A DNA stretch of 64,000 bases from Protula sp. h YS-2021 (taxonomy: Eukaryota; Annelida; Polychaeta; Sabellida; Serpulidae): the NCBI GenBank assembly GCA_949752745.1, contig OX457032.1, positions 8,880,271-8,944,270 on the forward strand, given 5' to 3'. The position numbers and the translations under genes are program-made. The notes under the pieces were generated by a model. That model saw only the letters and a list, made by a program, of their open reading frames with translations, was not told the origin of the DNA and ran no database searches. Position 1 is the stretch's first letter; each line of letters opens with the position of its first letter. Below, piece by piece: positions 1-11,519 of the stretch.

Positions 1-1360
1 CGCCGCCCCTCCTCCTTACATGACTTGACAGACCACAGCAGTTAATTTCTTGTGGGATATATAAGAGATATCCGACTTCAAAAAGTATATCTGAAATTCG
101 AATAAAGGTATTTTAATTCAGTCAAATCCATTTCTAAATAATTTCTTTGATATGTGTGATGCCTCACTTTGAATGATGTGTGGGAGTGCATTTCGAATGC
201 AGATCCATATGCCGTAACTATAAATAAATTTAATGTATTTAAGAGTAAGTTCATAACATTTAAAGCTCAAGATTAACTTAAGGAGTATTGAATAATTTTT
301 ATATAAAAGAATACCAGCGACCTGGTATTATGCGTATGGGTGTCTGCAGTGATTATAGGGGCCCCACGATTTCTTCGCCGTCTTGGCTGCAGACCCTGAT
401 AGAATGTATAAAATAAATTTATAAAAATTACTAGGAGTGTGGCTGTGTTGTGCTGGAAATCATTCACTTTAATGATGTGGTGTATAAATAAGTATTTATT
501 AAATTCTGAACGCGGCAAAATAGTAGGTTTCAAGTAAAATTTACCAAGATTACTTCATCTTTATCTGTATAATTTAATTCTAAGAATAACGATGTTTTGT
601 ATGTGAAATAACCAGGCAAATATGGCCATTTATCTGAAGCAGAACCATTGATTGTCATAATATCTTAAGACTTAAAAAGCGCATCGTTTTCAGTCTTTTG
701 TAGTTTTGAATGCATGTGTGAATCGGGGAGAGATATAGACGAATACACAGCGTGCACAATAGCGTTACATGTTTATACGTGGGGCAGACAGAGTACACTG
801 TGTACCTGATGGGATCTTCTTACTTGTGAATCACAGTCAATCTTTGAAATTCTAAACTCATTCGTAATAACGACAAGCTCCAGTGCAGAAAGGGAGGCTT
901 TATCAGCAGAAAAGGGAAAGAAATGTAAGGTACCTTTCTTTACGCGGGGATCAGCTTGAGGGAGGGGGGGGGGGTACTTGAAATGCAAGGTGCCTTACAA
1001 ACACGGCGGGGATCAGCGTGATGGAGGTGGAGGGGGATACTTTAAATGTAAGGTACCTTACTAATAAGGCTGGGATCAGACCTGAAATACTTTTTCAAAT
1101 CTCTAATCTCCAAGGATAAATCTCAACTCTGTTTCTCAAAATTACACAGATAACAGAATTAAGAAGATATTTTTTAATTCACTAAATAATATCTTAAATG
1201 CATCAGTTGATAACACCTATCCAGATAGTCACCAATTTACAAAAGAAATATTTTCTAATATTCAATGACATTGAAAGAGGATTCGATGGTGTGCTGTTAC
1301 ACCTAGTTAGCCACTGGGGCACCTTGCGTAGAAAGGTTACTCTGCAGAACGGGTGTAGGA
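1..1360. other. no gene seen
   Basis: AT-rich sequence without a convincing coding region. A short duplicated segment around 925-1075 repeats a 'gtaaggtacctt...gcggggatcag' motif two to three times next to a G run. I recognise no protein, RNA gene or element end here. Confidence 0.5.
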
Positions 1361-1465
1361 CATTTGACCAACCGAAATTTGACCAACCGAAATTTGACCA
1401 ACTGAAATTTGACCAACCGCAATTTGACCAACCTCTTAATGAAAAAACGGACATTTGACCAACTT
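1361..1465. repeat. 15-bp tandem repeat
   Basis: About five contiguous copies of a 15-bp unit close to gaccaaccgaaattt, plus one detached unit near 1452. Because 15 is a multiple of three, the array gives a five-residue peptide repeat (FDQPK-like) in a short plus-strand open frame and another on the minus strand. I read this as a minisatellite, not a protein. Confidence 0.85.
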
Positions 1466-1674
1466 CATAATTTATTGTTTTTCGTACCATTTATCAGTAA
1501 ATCATTAGCAATGACAAATGTTCCGACAAAAGCAACATTTAAACAGTTATAACACTGCAAGTAAAAGTACTGTCCAAATGTACCGGGATGATAGTAATAT
1601 CATATCCTCTCAAAACTTCACATAAAACACGTACCTGAGATGACACTAAAGCTTCCACCAGGTCATGGTTTGTA

Positions 1675-1806
1675 TATGAGAATGCCTGACTTCGAGGTAT
1701 TCTCTATTTTCATGGCCCTGTCTATTCATACCGAGGGCATCAGCCCGAGGTGTGAATAGACAGGGCCATGAAAATAGAGTTTACCGAGAAGGAAGGCATT
1801 CTCATA
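1675..1806. repeat. long hairpin / inverted repeat
   Basis: Two arms of about 54 bp (1675-1728 and 1753-1806) are near-perfect reverse complements around a 24-bp loop. The outer tips read tatgagaatgcc and ggcattctcata. It could be a foldback element or the paired ends of a deleted one. No coding sequence lies inside. Confidence 0.85.
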
Positions 1807-1869
1807 CTTAATGTCCATGTACCAGACGAATTGGCCCCGCCTCCCTCGGCCCGTCACCCCCTATTGTTC

Positions 1870-2680
1870 TGTGATTAAGGTGACAAATAAAGAATAACAA
1901 TCATGACAAGGTATAAAAAACTAAACGATCATTCATAACAACCTAGTTAATGCAAGAGTCAACACGAACTTTTTTTTTGGTACAAAATTAATAATGAGGA
2001 CGATTCAGAAAATGATGTTTTTTACCCAGACTCCTTCTGAATTGCAGAGGGAGTCTGGGAATTTTGACATTAGATTGGACATTGATGGATTTATTCAAGT
2101 ATATAATGTTAACGAGCCTGCCGGATCTATCGATACCACAAGCATGTTAAAACCGGATGGACCTTACATAATTTTTGAAAATGAATTCCGACATTAGCTA
2201 CAAGGTAATTTATTTGAGCTTCTACTTTCTTTTGTTTAAGTTAATGTTACTCGTCGTAAAATTCTAGCGTTTTGCTCGAGATTTGAAATCAAGAGAAAAA
2301 AATCGATTAAGTGATCATTCTGACGTCTATCAAACGTCTTTTCAGATCACGACGTCTGTCGACGAATATTTAACGTAGAAAATGAGATGCGTTTTGTCAT
2401 TTTCGTCGCGACTAAATCACGACGGCTGTTGAACGCCTGTGTCGATTTATCTCTTTCATCAGACCCCCCCCCAACTCCAATAAAAACTAAAGAATTCGTC
2501 AGGTATTTAGGCATTAGAATATTTGTTAAGGGATATATGTTTTTAAGTTTAAATAAATCATTTTTTTTTCAAGGCGAAGATTCTTGATGTTTGATTCCTT
2601 TTAAAATTCCATTTGATCAATGACTATGTCTTTTGTTTTCAATGATTCAATTTAAACAACAATGAAAACAAAGTCACACC
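1870..2680. other. no gene seen between two hairpins
   Basis: Two 66-67-residue open frames (1994-2197 and 2387-2587, plus strand) resemble no family I know and lack supporting context. The sequence lies between two hairpins that share the gagaatgcc tip, so it may be interior sequence of a foldback-type element. That is inference. Confidence 0.35.
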
Positions 2681-2682
2681 TT

Positions 2683-2743
2683 GCAGGGCATTCTCAAAAA
2701 GAATGACCTGTGTACCGGGTCGTTATTTTTGAGAATGCCCTGC
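2683..2743. repeat. 26-bp-arm hairpin
   Basis: Arms 2683-2708 and 2718-2743 match at 24 of 26 positions when reverse-complemented, with a 9-bp loop. The arm tip (gagaatgccctgc) resembles the tip of the hairpin about 0.9 kb to the left. Confidence 0.85.
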
Positions 2744-2945
2744 CTCACAAAAGAGGTGCGACTCTGTTTGCCTCGTTCTTCAAAATAAGTCATCGGAGAA
2801 CACAAAAGAAGTGGACATTAAGTTTCTATAACGCCTTATATGTACCCCCTGCAGAACAACGCGATGCCAACTTTTCAAGTTCTAGATTCTCGTTGGATAA
2901 CGCTTTGCAGTAAGCTTTCTGAGCTTTAATATTCATATTCTTATT

Positions 2946-3180
2946 AACACTTGGCAAGGCGAAGTCTTGCGAAGAGTTATATACTTTGGAATTAGGGCAC
3001 CCGTGAGATTTTCATCTTTTTTCTTTACAGTCGCCCGTCATTTTGTCATCACAACTCTTCAGAAACTACTGGTCCGATTGGCACCAAACCTTGGAACAAT
3101 ATAGAACTTGATCTGAACGAGTTCTATCAATATTTTTTTTCATTTATAACACTTGAGGATTTGCCAAGATCCCCTAGTAT
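2946..3180 (+). repeat. diverged relative of the AACACTTGACAA repeat family
   Basis: Begins with aacacttggcaa and shares a segment around 3030-3120 ('cgcccgtcattttgtcatcacaact', split here by variation) with sequence at 5380-5490. It ends near a second aacacttgagga at about 3150. It looks like a truncated or rearranged member of the dispersed family seen intact at 3403, 3945 and 5662. Confidence 0.45.
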
Positions 3181-3402
3181 ATTGAATTTGTACGAAAATT
3201 TTACCCGCAGTTATAGCATGTTTTTTTTTAGTTTGTCCATGGAACTAGTCAGAGGCCGTTAGGGCCAGAAAGATGAAAATTGTATATGATAAACTGTATG
3301 TCTTTTAGATCCCCTTGTTTTTTTAATTCGCTTCATTTTTCAATTAAAAAGCGACAACACAAATTTGCAAAGCAGGCGGCAAGAAGCTGAGAGCAGTAGT
3401 TC

Positions 3403-3806
3403 AACGCTTGACAAGCCTTTGGCGTGCAAGGGTTATATGAATTTGTGCGAGCAAAATGCGTCGTTTTTATTCTTCTTGACAGTTTTTCCGATTTTGTTTG
3501 TCTTCCTCTTCTCTGACACTATGGGTCCTACGACCATGAAACTTGGTACTTATAAAGAGCTTGATCTGAACATGTGCATGTCGCTTTTTTTGTTCGTCTT
3601 TGATTTCGTTTACTTTGTTAAAACGCCATGTAAAAAGAGTGTATTTTTGCAAGTAAATGCATAGCATTTAACGGCAGCACAGAATACACCTTTGCCCAGT
3701 GAGCTTTGTGCGAGCTCTCACTGCGTCAATAGATAACACGGCGTATGTCTTATCAGTCAATAAAAGTGAAGGAAGTATTTTTGCGTTTTAATTTTTGTCA
3801 AGTGTT
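3403..3806 (+). mobile_element. MITE-like dispersed repeat, copy A
   Basis: About 404 bp, bounded by AACGCTTGACAA on the left and TTGTCAAGTGTT on the right, which are inverted 12-bp ends with one mismatch. The interior matches copy B at 3945-4353 closely: a 'gctctctgacactatgggcc' type block, a 'gagcttgatctgaac' block and a 'gtgcgagctctcactgcg' block. It has no transposase, so it is a non-autonomous element. The 99-residue open frame across it is not supported as a gene. Confidence 0.75.
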
Positions 3807-3944
3807 TAACATTTTGCTAGCGGAATGAGCTTCTCGTTTAAACTGACATGATATCAGCCTCGGTGTATTGATAGCCCAACTCTCAATGAAAGCCATCACA
3901 GCATGCGTATGCAAGTTTAAGTTGGCCACAGCGTTTGGGTTTTT

Positions 3945-4353
3945 AACACTTGACAAGCCTTTGGCTTGCAAGAGTTATATGAATTTGTGCGAGCAGCCGT
4001 TCGTCCTTTTTTCTTCTTGACAGTTTTTCCGATTTTTTTGTGTCTTCTTCTTCTCTGACACTATGGGCCCTAGGACCATGAAACGTGAGACTTATGAAGA
4101 GCTTGATCTGAACGTGTGCATGTTACTTTTTATTTTCGACTTCGATTTCGTTTTCTTTGTCAAAAACGCCATGTGAAAAGAGTGTGTTTTTGCAAGTAAA
4201 TACAGTGCATTTAACGTACATCACAGAAAACAGTTGCTGAGCTTTGTGCGAGCTCTCACTGCGTGAATAGATAACTGTGTTGCTTGCAATATATTATTCA
4301 AGAAATAACCCATTAAAGGAAGTATTTTTGCGTTTTAATTTTTGTCAAGTGTT
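3945..4353 (+). mobile_element. MITE-like dispersed repeat, copy B
   Basis: About 409 bp with perfect inverted ends AACACTTGACAA (3945-3956) and TTGTCAAGTGTT (4342-4353). Just outside the right end lies a palindrome, atttcgctagcgaaat, also seen beside the copy at 56.5 kb. The interior is collinear with copy A. There is no coding capacity. Confidence 0.8.
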
Positions 4354-4379
4354 TATAACATTTCGCTAGCGAAATAAGG

Positions 4380-5290
4380 TTCTAGTTCTCAATTGCTAGA
4401 GTGATGAAATTTGGCTCACTGATAGAGGATGATTAGACGCCGTGAAAGCAGTTTTTTTAAACCACAACCTTAGAGAACGATTGACATCCTCGGACATGGT
4501 CAATGTCAAAAACCGGAACGGGGCCACTATCTCGAAAACAGTTGCAGACAGAGCGATTTTGGGCTTATTTTCGACCCTTTGGGCCTAAAAGACAATAGGT
4601 AAGAGGTACCTCTTTGACCTTGACCTTCTCTGCCATTGTCAAAGTCAGAAACCAGAAGTTGACCATTATCTCGAGAACGGTTAGAGATAGAGTGATTTTG
4701 AGCTTATTTTCTACCCTTTGGGCCTAAAAGACGCTAGAAGTCAGTGACCATGACTCCCGTCGGACTTAATAAAAGTCAAAAACCGGAAGCTAACCATTTT
4801 CTCGAGAACAGGAACAAATAGAGCGTTTTTAGCTTATTTTCGATCCTTTGGGACTAACAGACGAAATGTAAGAGGTACCTCGGTGACCTTGGCCGGCTTG
4901 GCCATGGTCACGGTCAGAAACCAGAATTTGACCATTATCGTGAAATCGGATAGAGATACAGCGATTTTCAGCTTATTTTCGATCCTTTGTGAGTAACAGA
5001 GGTCCTTGGTGACATTGACCTCCTCGGCTATGGTCAAAGTCAAAAACCGGAATTGGACCATCATCTCGAAAACGGTTAGAGATTTTGGGCCTAAAAGATG
5101 ATATTTAAGAGATACCTCGGTGACCTTAACCTCCTCGGACATGGTCAAAGTCAAAACCGGATGTTGACAATTATCTTGAAAACGGTTAGGGATAGAGCGA
5201 TTTTGAGCTTATTTTCGACACTTTGAGCCTAAAAGACGATATGCGTAGGTTAAGAGATCAGAATCGTATTTTTTGTGACTCCAAAGTGTA
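4380..5290 (+). repeat. dispersed 'tctcgaaaacggttag' module, tandem copies
   Basis: Five to six diverged tandem units of roughly 120-140 bp. Each holds an ttatctcgaaaacggttag core, a gattttgagcttattttcg block, a ctttgggcctaaaagac block and a ggtgaccttgacctcctcgg block. The same unit recurs at 30.4-31.3 kb (reverse), 45.2-46.2 kb (forward) and, more distantly, in the 139-bp satellite at 62-64 kb. A 106-residue minus-strand open frame here is a by-product of the repeat. Confidence 0.8.
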
Positions 5291-5661
5291 ATTTTCGCCA
5301 CTTGGTAGCGGAAACGGTCTAGTTGAGCTTCTTTTCGAGATGAAATTAATACGCAAAGAGGGTATTTTTTCTTCATAGGCGCCCGTCATTGCTTCGTCAT
5401 TTTGTCATCACAACTGGTTAAAAAGTACTGGTCCAATTGACATCAAACTTTGGAATTCTATAGAACTTGACCTAAACGAGTCAAATTAATATGCAAAGAC
5501 AAGTATTTTCGCTGTCTTTGCTGCCTGCGTAGTGCACGCTCAGTACAAAGCAGAAGCTTACTGTGCGCTGTTGCGGTTACATAACATAATATAACTCCTG
5601 CTGTAAACACTGTGGAGGCTTTGGAGCACTGTTAAAAACTATAAATATTTTTTTCATTATT

Positions 5662-6200
5662 AACACTTGACAAGTCTTTGACTTGGTCAAGGTGTATATG
5701 TATATGTGCAGGCAGCCGTTGGTGCTTTTTTTCTTGACAGTGAAAATTCATTTTCTTGTCTCAGCTTCTTCTCTGACACTACAGGCTCTAGGACCACAAA
5801 ACTTTGTACTTACGTAGAACTTATCTGAGGGTGTGCATCCCGCCTTTTTTCGTCGACGATTTCGTTTTCATGCCTAAAACGCCATGCGAACACAGCTGAT
5901 TTTAAAATAAATAAATACAGCATATTTAAAAGCAAAGTAACGGTTGAGCAAAACAGCACAGTTTATGGGCATTACACGAGCTCTGGCTGCCTAGAGAAAA
6001 GTGCTAGTCCGTTCAACCAATAAAGCCTTTTAGCCAACATAACCAAGCAGACGAAATTTTTAAGCCGCAAACGTGCTGCGCCATAAGCTCTGTACTTAGT
6101 TGTATTGCAGGCTATGCGGCTTGTAAAAAACTTCATGTTGTTCAAGAAATAATAAGCCGTTCAAAGAAATATTTTTAACTTTTAATGTTTATCAAGTGTT
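5662..6200 (+). mobile_element. MITE-like dispersed repeat, copy C
   Basis: Starts with AACACTTGACAA (5662-5673) and ends in a diverged atcaagtgtt at 6191-6200. It is longer (about 540 bp) and more diverged than copies A and B but keeps the 'ctctgacactacaggc' and 'cacgagctctggctgc' blocks in the same order. Confidence 0.65.
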
Positions 6201-6829
6201 GAAGATTTGCAAAACACGGTTCTAGTTACTGTTGCTTTCGAGGTCAAATCAATACGCAGAGCCACGGTATTTTTCTTTATTTTGTCGCTTTTGTTTTTAT
6301 GTGCCTTAACTTGTGGATTATCTGTGAGGTAATACACCAGGTGAACAAGAGCCTAAATATTGGTAATGAAAATGAAACGTTCAATTGCCAGTTGTTCATT
6401 TCGCTAATACTTTGTGAAATCGGTTCTCGCTTTCGATGCGCAAATATAAATAAAATGATAGTGATGTTAAATATTTGATTTGTAATGTCAGCAACTCACT
6501 TCTTGATATCGCTATTTTTTATTGACAATAATAAAAAAGTGCTAAATCTATGACTTCAGTCATTCAATCATTAAGTTGGTTTTTTGTTAAGTCTGCAGCA
6601 GAGATCCATTGTTAATATGTTGTTACTTTTGTTAATATCTAAAAACATATTATACCATAATTTGAACAACCGTTTATACGAAGAAATAATTTTATATACC
6701 TTTATTTCAGTCTGATAGAAACGAAACCAAATATTATGAAGTTTTGACAGAAACAGAAGGAACCAAAGCTAAGATTACGCTTTAATGTGTAAACAAAACC
6801 CTATTTATAACAAAGTGATGATTGATAGA
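6201..6829. other. no gene seen
   Basis: AT-rich sequence with no supported coding region or element boundary. Confidence 0.4.
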
Positions 6830-6832
6830 GAC

Positions 6833-6886
<54 letters not shown>

Positions 6887-7239
6887 CGCAAGAGAGAGAG
6901 GAAGAGAGAATGAAAGAGAGAGACCGAGAGAGAGGAGAGGAAAAGAGAGACAGAGGAAAGAAAGAGAGACAGAGGAAGGGAAAGAGGAAGAGAGAGAGAA
7001 GAGAGAGAGAAGAGAGAGAGAAGAGAGAGAGAGAACCAGAGAAAGAAAAGGAGAGAGGGAAAGAGAGAGAAAAAAGAGAGAGAGACGGGGGAAGAGAGAA
7101 AGAAAACAGACGAGAGGAAGAGAGAGAGAGAGAGAGAGAGAGGAAGAGAGGAAGGAAGAAGGAGAGATATCGAAGGAGAGGAGACAGGGAAAGAGAGGGA
7201 GAGGAAGCGAAGATAGAGATAGCGGAAGAGAGACAGCAG

Positions 7240-7287
<48 letters not shown>

Positions 7288-7591
7288 GGAAAGAGAGAAA
7301 GGAGAGATGAAAAGAGACAGAAGAAGAGAGAGAGACATCGAGAGGGAGAAAGGAAGAGGGAGAGAGAGAGACCGCGAGACAGGCGAAGGACAGAGAGAGG
7401 AACAGAGAAAGAAAGAGAGAGACGCGGGGGGAAAAGAGAGATAGAAGGAGAGAGAGAGGGGGAGAGATAGTCCGAGAGAGATTAGAGGGGTAGAGAGAAG
7501 GGAGAGAGAGGAGAGAGAGGAGGAGAGGGAAGTCAGAGAGAGAGGGACAGAGTGATAGAGAGAGAAAGAAAGAGCGATGGAGGAAAAAGTG

Positions 7592-7630
<39 letters not shown>

Positions 7631-7644
7631 GAGACAGACAGACA
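6830..7644. repeat. GA-rich microsatellite, left part
   Basis: About 800 bp of imperfect (GA)n with GAAA and GACA tracts, ending in gacagacagaca. The long serine/leucine-rich minus-strand and arginine/glutamate-rich plus-strand open frames are translations of dinucleotide repeat. The tract is interrupted at 7645 by the Polinton and seems to resume at 21993 with the same GACA motif, so the two GA tracts were probably one locus. Confidence 0.9.
7639..7644. other. Polinton target site duplication, left (CAGACA)
   Basis: Six bases, CAGACA, directly before the element's first base. The same six bases follow the last base at 21993-21998. Six base pairs is the duplication length known for Polintons. 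The site lies in GACA repeat, so a chance match is possible, but it falls exactly at the inverted-repeat boundary. Confidence 0.75.
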
Positions 7645-7945
7645 AGTAAGTGATAAAGGAGAGAACTGGGCCAAGCATGAAGTATAGAACCAGAGAACTG
7701 AGCCATCTCATCCCCCGTTGAAGATGACCTTGGACCTCCCACCCCTTGGTGAAGTTCTGACCTTGGACATCCTCGTATTTTGAGAATTTTGCATATTTAT
7801 CCATGAACATCCTCGTATTTTGAGAATTTTGCATATTTATCCATTTCAGACAATTCTGAACATTTTCAGATTTTTGAAATTCTGACCCCCTCTCCCTAAT
7901 TTGAGATTTTTTATATATTTATCTGTTTCAGTGAACAACTTTGTT
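7645..7945 (+). repeat. Polinton terminal inverted repeat, left
   Basis: Pairs in inverted orientation with 21690-21992. The best-conserved stretches are the terminal AGTA..GATAAAGGAGAGAAC, the actgggcca block, and the inner tttgcatatttatccat and aattctgaacatttt blocks. Overall identity is moderate with indels, so the element is old. A 41-bp direct duplication at 7764-7845 is present only in this arm. Confidence 0.8.
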
Positions 7946-8102
7946 GTTTTTCTTTTTCTGCAAAAAAAGTATTAAAGAAAGAGCTGCTACTTTTAACAGC
8001 ACATAACTTCAGCATTTCAACTATTACAATCATTTCTTCAACAAGTTGTGTTTGTAACTAAAATGGAGGGACAAAAAGTGATAGCTAATTTTAAGATCAA
8101 TG

Positions 8103-8709
8103 CTACCTTGAGCGTATTCTGATGTAACTAACATTGTAAAACACAATGAAGACAATCACTTTTGACTCATTGTCTTTGATGTCTTTTCCAAAAGTCTGTC
8201 GATACAACCTATTCCAAACAAAAGTCATACGAGTGTCATTCAAGCCTTCCAAAAAAATTTTCAAGAAACAACAAGAAGACCTGAAACATTGAGGTCAGAT
8301 AATGGAAAAGAATTTAAGAATAAATGGGTTAAGCAATTTCTAAAGAAAGAAGGCACTTAAGCATATACTTCTAAGAATGAAACGAAAGCCAACTTTGCTG
8401 AAAGAGTACTCTTAAAGGAACGACGTATCGCTATTTTCTACATCGGCAAACGCATCGGTATACGGATATTTTGCAAGACTTAGTTTACAGTTATAATCAT
8501 AGACATCATGGACCCTTATCAAATGGATTATCACCGGTAGACATTACCAAGAACAGCGAATCCAAAGTATGGAAACAAATTGAAAATTCCAACATTATTG
8601 ATTTACTGAAAGAAGCATTGGTTGCTACAAGAAGAAAAAACGACAAGAACCACAAGGCCGGAAGCAATTTAGTCAGGAAACTGAAGACGCTAATATTTCA
8701 AAGATAACT
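8103..8709 (+). pseudogene. Polinton integrase (retroviral-type rve), broken
   Basis: Read across frames, this gives the core of a DDE integrase, which joins element ends to host DNA. The likely first catalytic Asp is the codon at 8121. It is followed by VFDVFSKS, then RSDNGKEFKNKW with the second Asp, then NETKANFAERVLLKERR, which carries the position of the catalytic Glu. After a frameshift near 8455 the C-terminal part reads DLVYSYNHRHH and ends with an 'N.....VW' block typical of Polinton integrases. In-frame stops occur near 8160 and after KKEGT. The N-terminal HHCC region is not recognisable. It lies just inside the left terminal repeat, as usual for the family. Confidence 0.85.
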
Positions 8710-8938
8710 AGTGAAAATATTACAAAAGAGATAAAACAGCGCCAACAAAGGGAGTTTCAATAAGACTGAGAAAAATTTTAACATGGTTTAAAGAGTTATG
8801 GTGTAAAGAAAATGAAAAAAATCATATTCCTGTAAAAATAAGGTGTATAAGTGCTTGTTGTCAAGGAGAAGTGGTAGATAGCAATGCGGATCATACAGGC
8901 AGAGTGGATGACGTGTGCCATGCATAAAGTAAGGTACG
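8710..8938 (+). other. integrase-downstream remnant, small Cys-containing reading
   Basis: A stop-interrupted plus-strand reading at about 8830-8927 contains KIRCISACCQGEVV and ends at 8927. It could be a remnant of a small Polinton protein or of the integrase tail. I do not recognise a family, and the next insertion begins 11 bp later. Confidence 0.3.
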
Positions 8939-8940
8939 TA

Positions 8941-10810
8941 TGTTACAGCGGATCTGTCAAATCAGCGACTTTACAAAGCCGCTGAAATTTTCAGCGGCCT
9001 TGTAAAGTCGCTGGTTCACTTAGCGGCTTTGCAAAACAGCTGGAATTTTCAGCGACTTTGCAAAGCCGCTGGTTTTAGAGCTCGAAAATTTGACAATTCC
9101 GCTGAAATGATAAAGTAGAAAGGGCATAGGAATATGTCTATGAAATAGGCTATTTACACACCATTTTTTAGTCGTTTTGCCAAGATTAAACATATATAAA
9201 AGTATGAGAGAAATTATTCTTTTAATATATGGCATATTAATACATGTCATTCACACACCATTTTATGGTTATTTCGACAAGATTAGAACCTGTTTGTAAT
9301 TGTATTAAATAATTCATTCTTCTAAGAGACAGTACATAGAATTGTCAAAGTCAATTAAAGCGAGGGATATCTTTCTTTCACAATCATAGGATATCAGCGA
9401 AATCATAATTGCAATTTTACCATAATGCAAATTGCAATTATGTTTTAAGTAAACTGAATTGCCTGACATGAAATAAGTAGTTGCAATTTTGTTGTTCCAG
9501 TACGTCTGCAAAGAAACTCATCACAAAGAATGGATCCGTTCTTTTGGTCTTATTGTTCTGTTAAGGAAACCAAAATTTCATTATCTTTGGTTTTACCACG
9601 AATCTACCACTCCGAACAGAGTAAATATATCTTTTGGGTTCCGGACCATACCCCCGGGACAATACCCCCCAGACCACAACCCCTAGGACCATACCCTCCC
9701 CCCGGTGCCAAATCCACCCCCAACCAGAATATTTCCAATTTTCAAAATTACAACAAAATGAAAAGAAAAAGTACAGCGACATGTTTATTTCTCTCAAACA
9801 CCATGTTTATTCTTCACATCGATATATCAAGTCTGCGTCTTATTCACAGTCAAACCTGCAAGTTCATAGTCCACATCTTTCAAAACTGAATATTTTGCGC
9901 TATTCCACGAAGGTAGTCCAGTATGTTGCGGTTTGCGAAGTCGCCAACAATGTTACTAATTCGTGAGTTGATAATTGCAATTATAAATGGCTTAGCTTTT
10001 AACCACAGATCACAGAACTGTTTTAGTTTGTTGTTCGTTAATGAAAATCTTTAAAATTAAAATTGAAAAAAAAAATGATGGTTGGGGGGTTATTGGCACG
10101 GTGGGGTATGGTCTGGGGGGGGGGTATTGTGGTGGGGGTATCATCCGGGGGTATTGTCCTAGACCCATATCTTTTAAACTCTGGGTAATGGTAATTGCAT
10201 TTTTCCCAACCACTTCCAAGTTATGAGAATTAAAAAAAAACGCCAATTTTTTGATTGGATAATGATTCGAGCAAATCAAATAACTCACTCCGGAGCGATG
10301 TTCTATAAAAAGGCATGAACCAAATCGACAGAAAATCAAATAAATAAAAGTTATTAGAAAATCAAAGAAATTAAACAAATCAATTATGGTGTGCAAAGTT
10401 GCACGCAATGTAGAGTAAAAAAAAATAGAAAAATTCAAGGTTTTGTAAATAAAAATTAAATTCACATTTTAATGATAAATTACAAATAGTGAATGATATG
10501 GTATGAATCGACTTCAGTTAATGCACTGCGTTCAACAATAAATGTTGGCAATAAAGCCCTTTAGTTGTACTTTTAAAACTAGCATCTCATTCTATAATTC
10601 AAGCCACAATAAGTGAAATATTCCCTTGCTCTTTCTACTTTCATTTCAGCGGAATTGTCAAATTTTCGAGCTCTAAAACCAGCGGCTTTGCAAAGTCGCT
10701 GAAAATTCCAGCTGTTTTGCAAAGCCGCTAAGTGAACCAGCGACTTTACAACGCCGCTGAAAATTTCAGCGGCTTTGTAAAGTCGCTGATTTGACAGATC
10801 CGCTGTAACA
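8941..10810. mobile_element. palindrome-armed (foldback-like) transposon nested in the Polinton
   Basis: A 1,870-bp insertion with ends TGTTACAGCGG...CCGCTGTAACA flanked on both sides by TA (8939-8940 and 10811-10812). The terminal arms (about 8941-9120 and 10626-10810) are about 180-bp inverted repeats. Each arm holds two further palindromes built from an agcggctttgcaaagtcgctg-like unit. Inner C-rich/G-rich segments (about 9640-9745 and 10060-10165) are also inverted relatives. No transposase is seen, so it is non-autonomous. The TA duplication would suit Tc1/mariner-type mobilisation, but the arms do not resemble the Tc1-like element at 22.5 kb. Confidence 0.8.
8963..9013. repeat. 51-bp near-perfect palindrome in left arm
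   Basis: Reads the same on both strands apart from a few mismatches, centred on gctgaaattttcagc. A second palindrome follows at about 9021-9070. Mirror copies occur in the right arm near 10675-10790. Each could form a cruciform or hairpin. Confidence 0.8.
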
Positions 10811-10949
10811 TATACACATCCAGTCAATCCACGCGCATATACGATTTATCTGTCATTTTACATTACTTTACCAAGTAATGCTACCATGAACTAATAAGGC
10901 CTCTAATAAGGCCTCTAATTATCAAATTCGTTTACTTCGAACATTACAT

Positions 10950-11516
10950 AAAAAGGAAAATATGAAGTGACTTTAGCTGAAATTCAATACCCTCAGACAT
11001 GGACGACAATGAGGCAAGGAATAGACTGTACTCTTCATTATCGATCATCATTAGATGCGTTTTATGAAGTTACCAATATCAATACAAACTCCATTCTGTT
11101 AAAGTGTGAAAAAATTAGACGAAGAGTTTCTCTTATTTTGAGAAATAACCATGATATTGTCTTTTCTACTGGATTAGCTGAGCTTTAAGGATTTATACCA
11201 GATAATTGATATAAACAATCTGGTTCTGCTGAACATCAAGCAGATGTGAAACATGGATTTTATACACCTTATGTGTACTGCAGTATTTGTGAGCCACAAG
11301 TAGTTGGAGATTATTATGTTCCTTTACTACGTTTGTTCCCATTGACGGTGATGATAGTGATATTATTATGAAAACTTACGGAAAGTCCCATTACCTGTTA
11401 ATATATCAAAATTTGACATGATAGAAATGAATATTAAGGATTACACAGGTCATAATGCTTCATTTCAAACTGGAAAAGTGATATGCAAAGTTCATTTTCG
11501 ACAAAAAGCACTATAA
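10950..11516 (+). pseudogene. Polinton minor-capsid-like protein, broken
   Basis: The first frame starts near EVTLAEIQYPQTW and, after stops at about 11186 and 11207, continues through a HGFYTPYVYCSICEPQVVGD reading to LLRLFP. After a frameshift near 11345-11390 it resumes with ISKFDMIEMNIKDYTG and GKVICKVHFR, ending at a stop near 11516. These blocks match what I know of the Polinton protein thought to be the penton or minor capsid component, which would form capsid vertices. It directly follows the nested foldback element and precedes the small capsid-associated ORF. Confidence 0.7.
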
Positions 11517-11519
11517 AAA

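Noticed and set aside
6782..7834. 350- and 289-residue Ser/Leu-rich frames and the 186-residue Arg/Glu frame
   Set aside because: Direct translation of GA/CT microsatellite; both strands are open at once and there is no domain.
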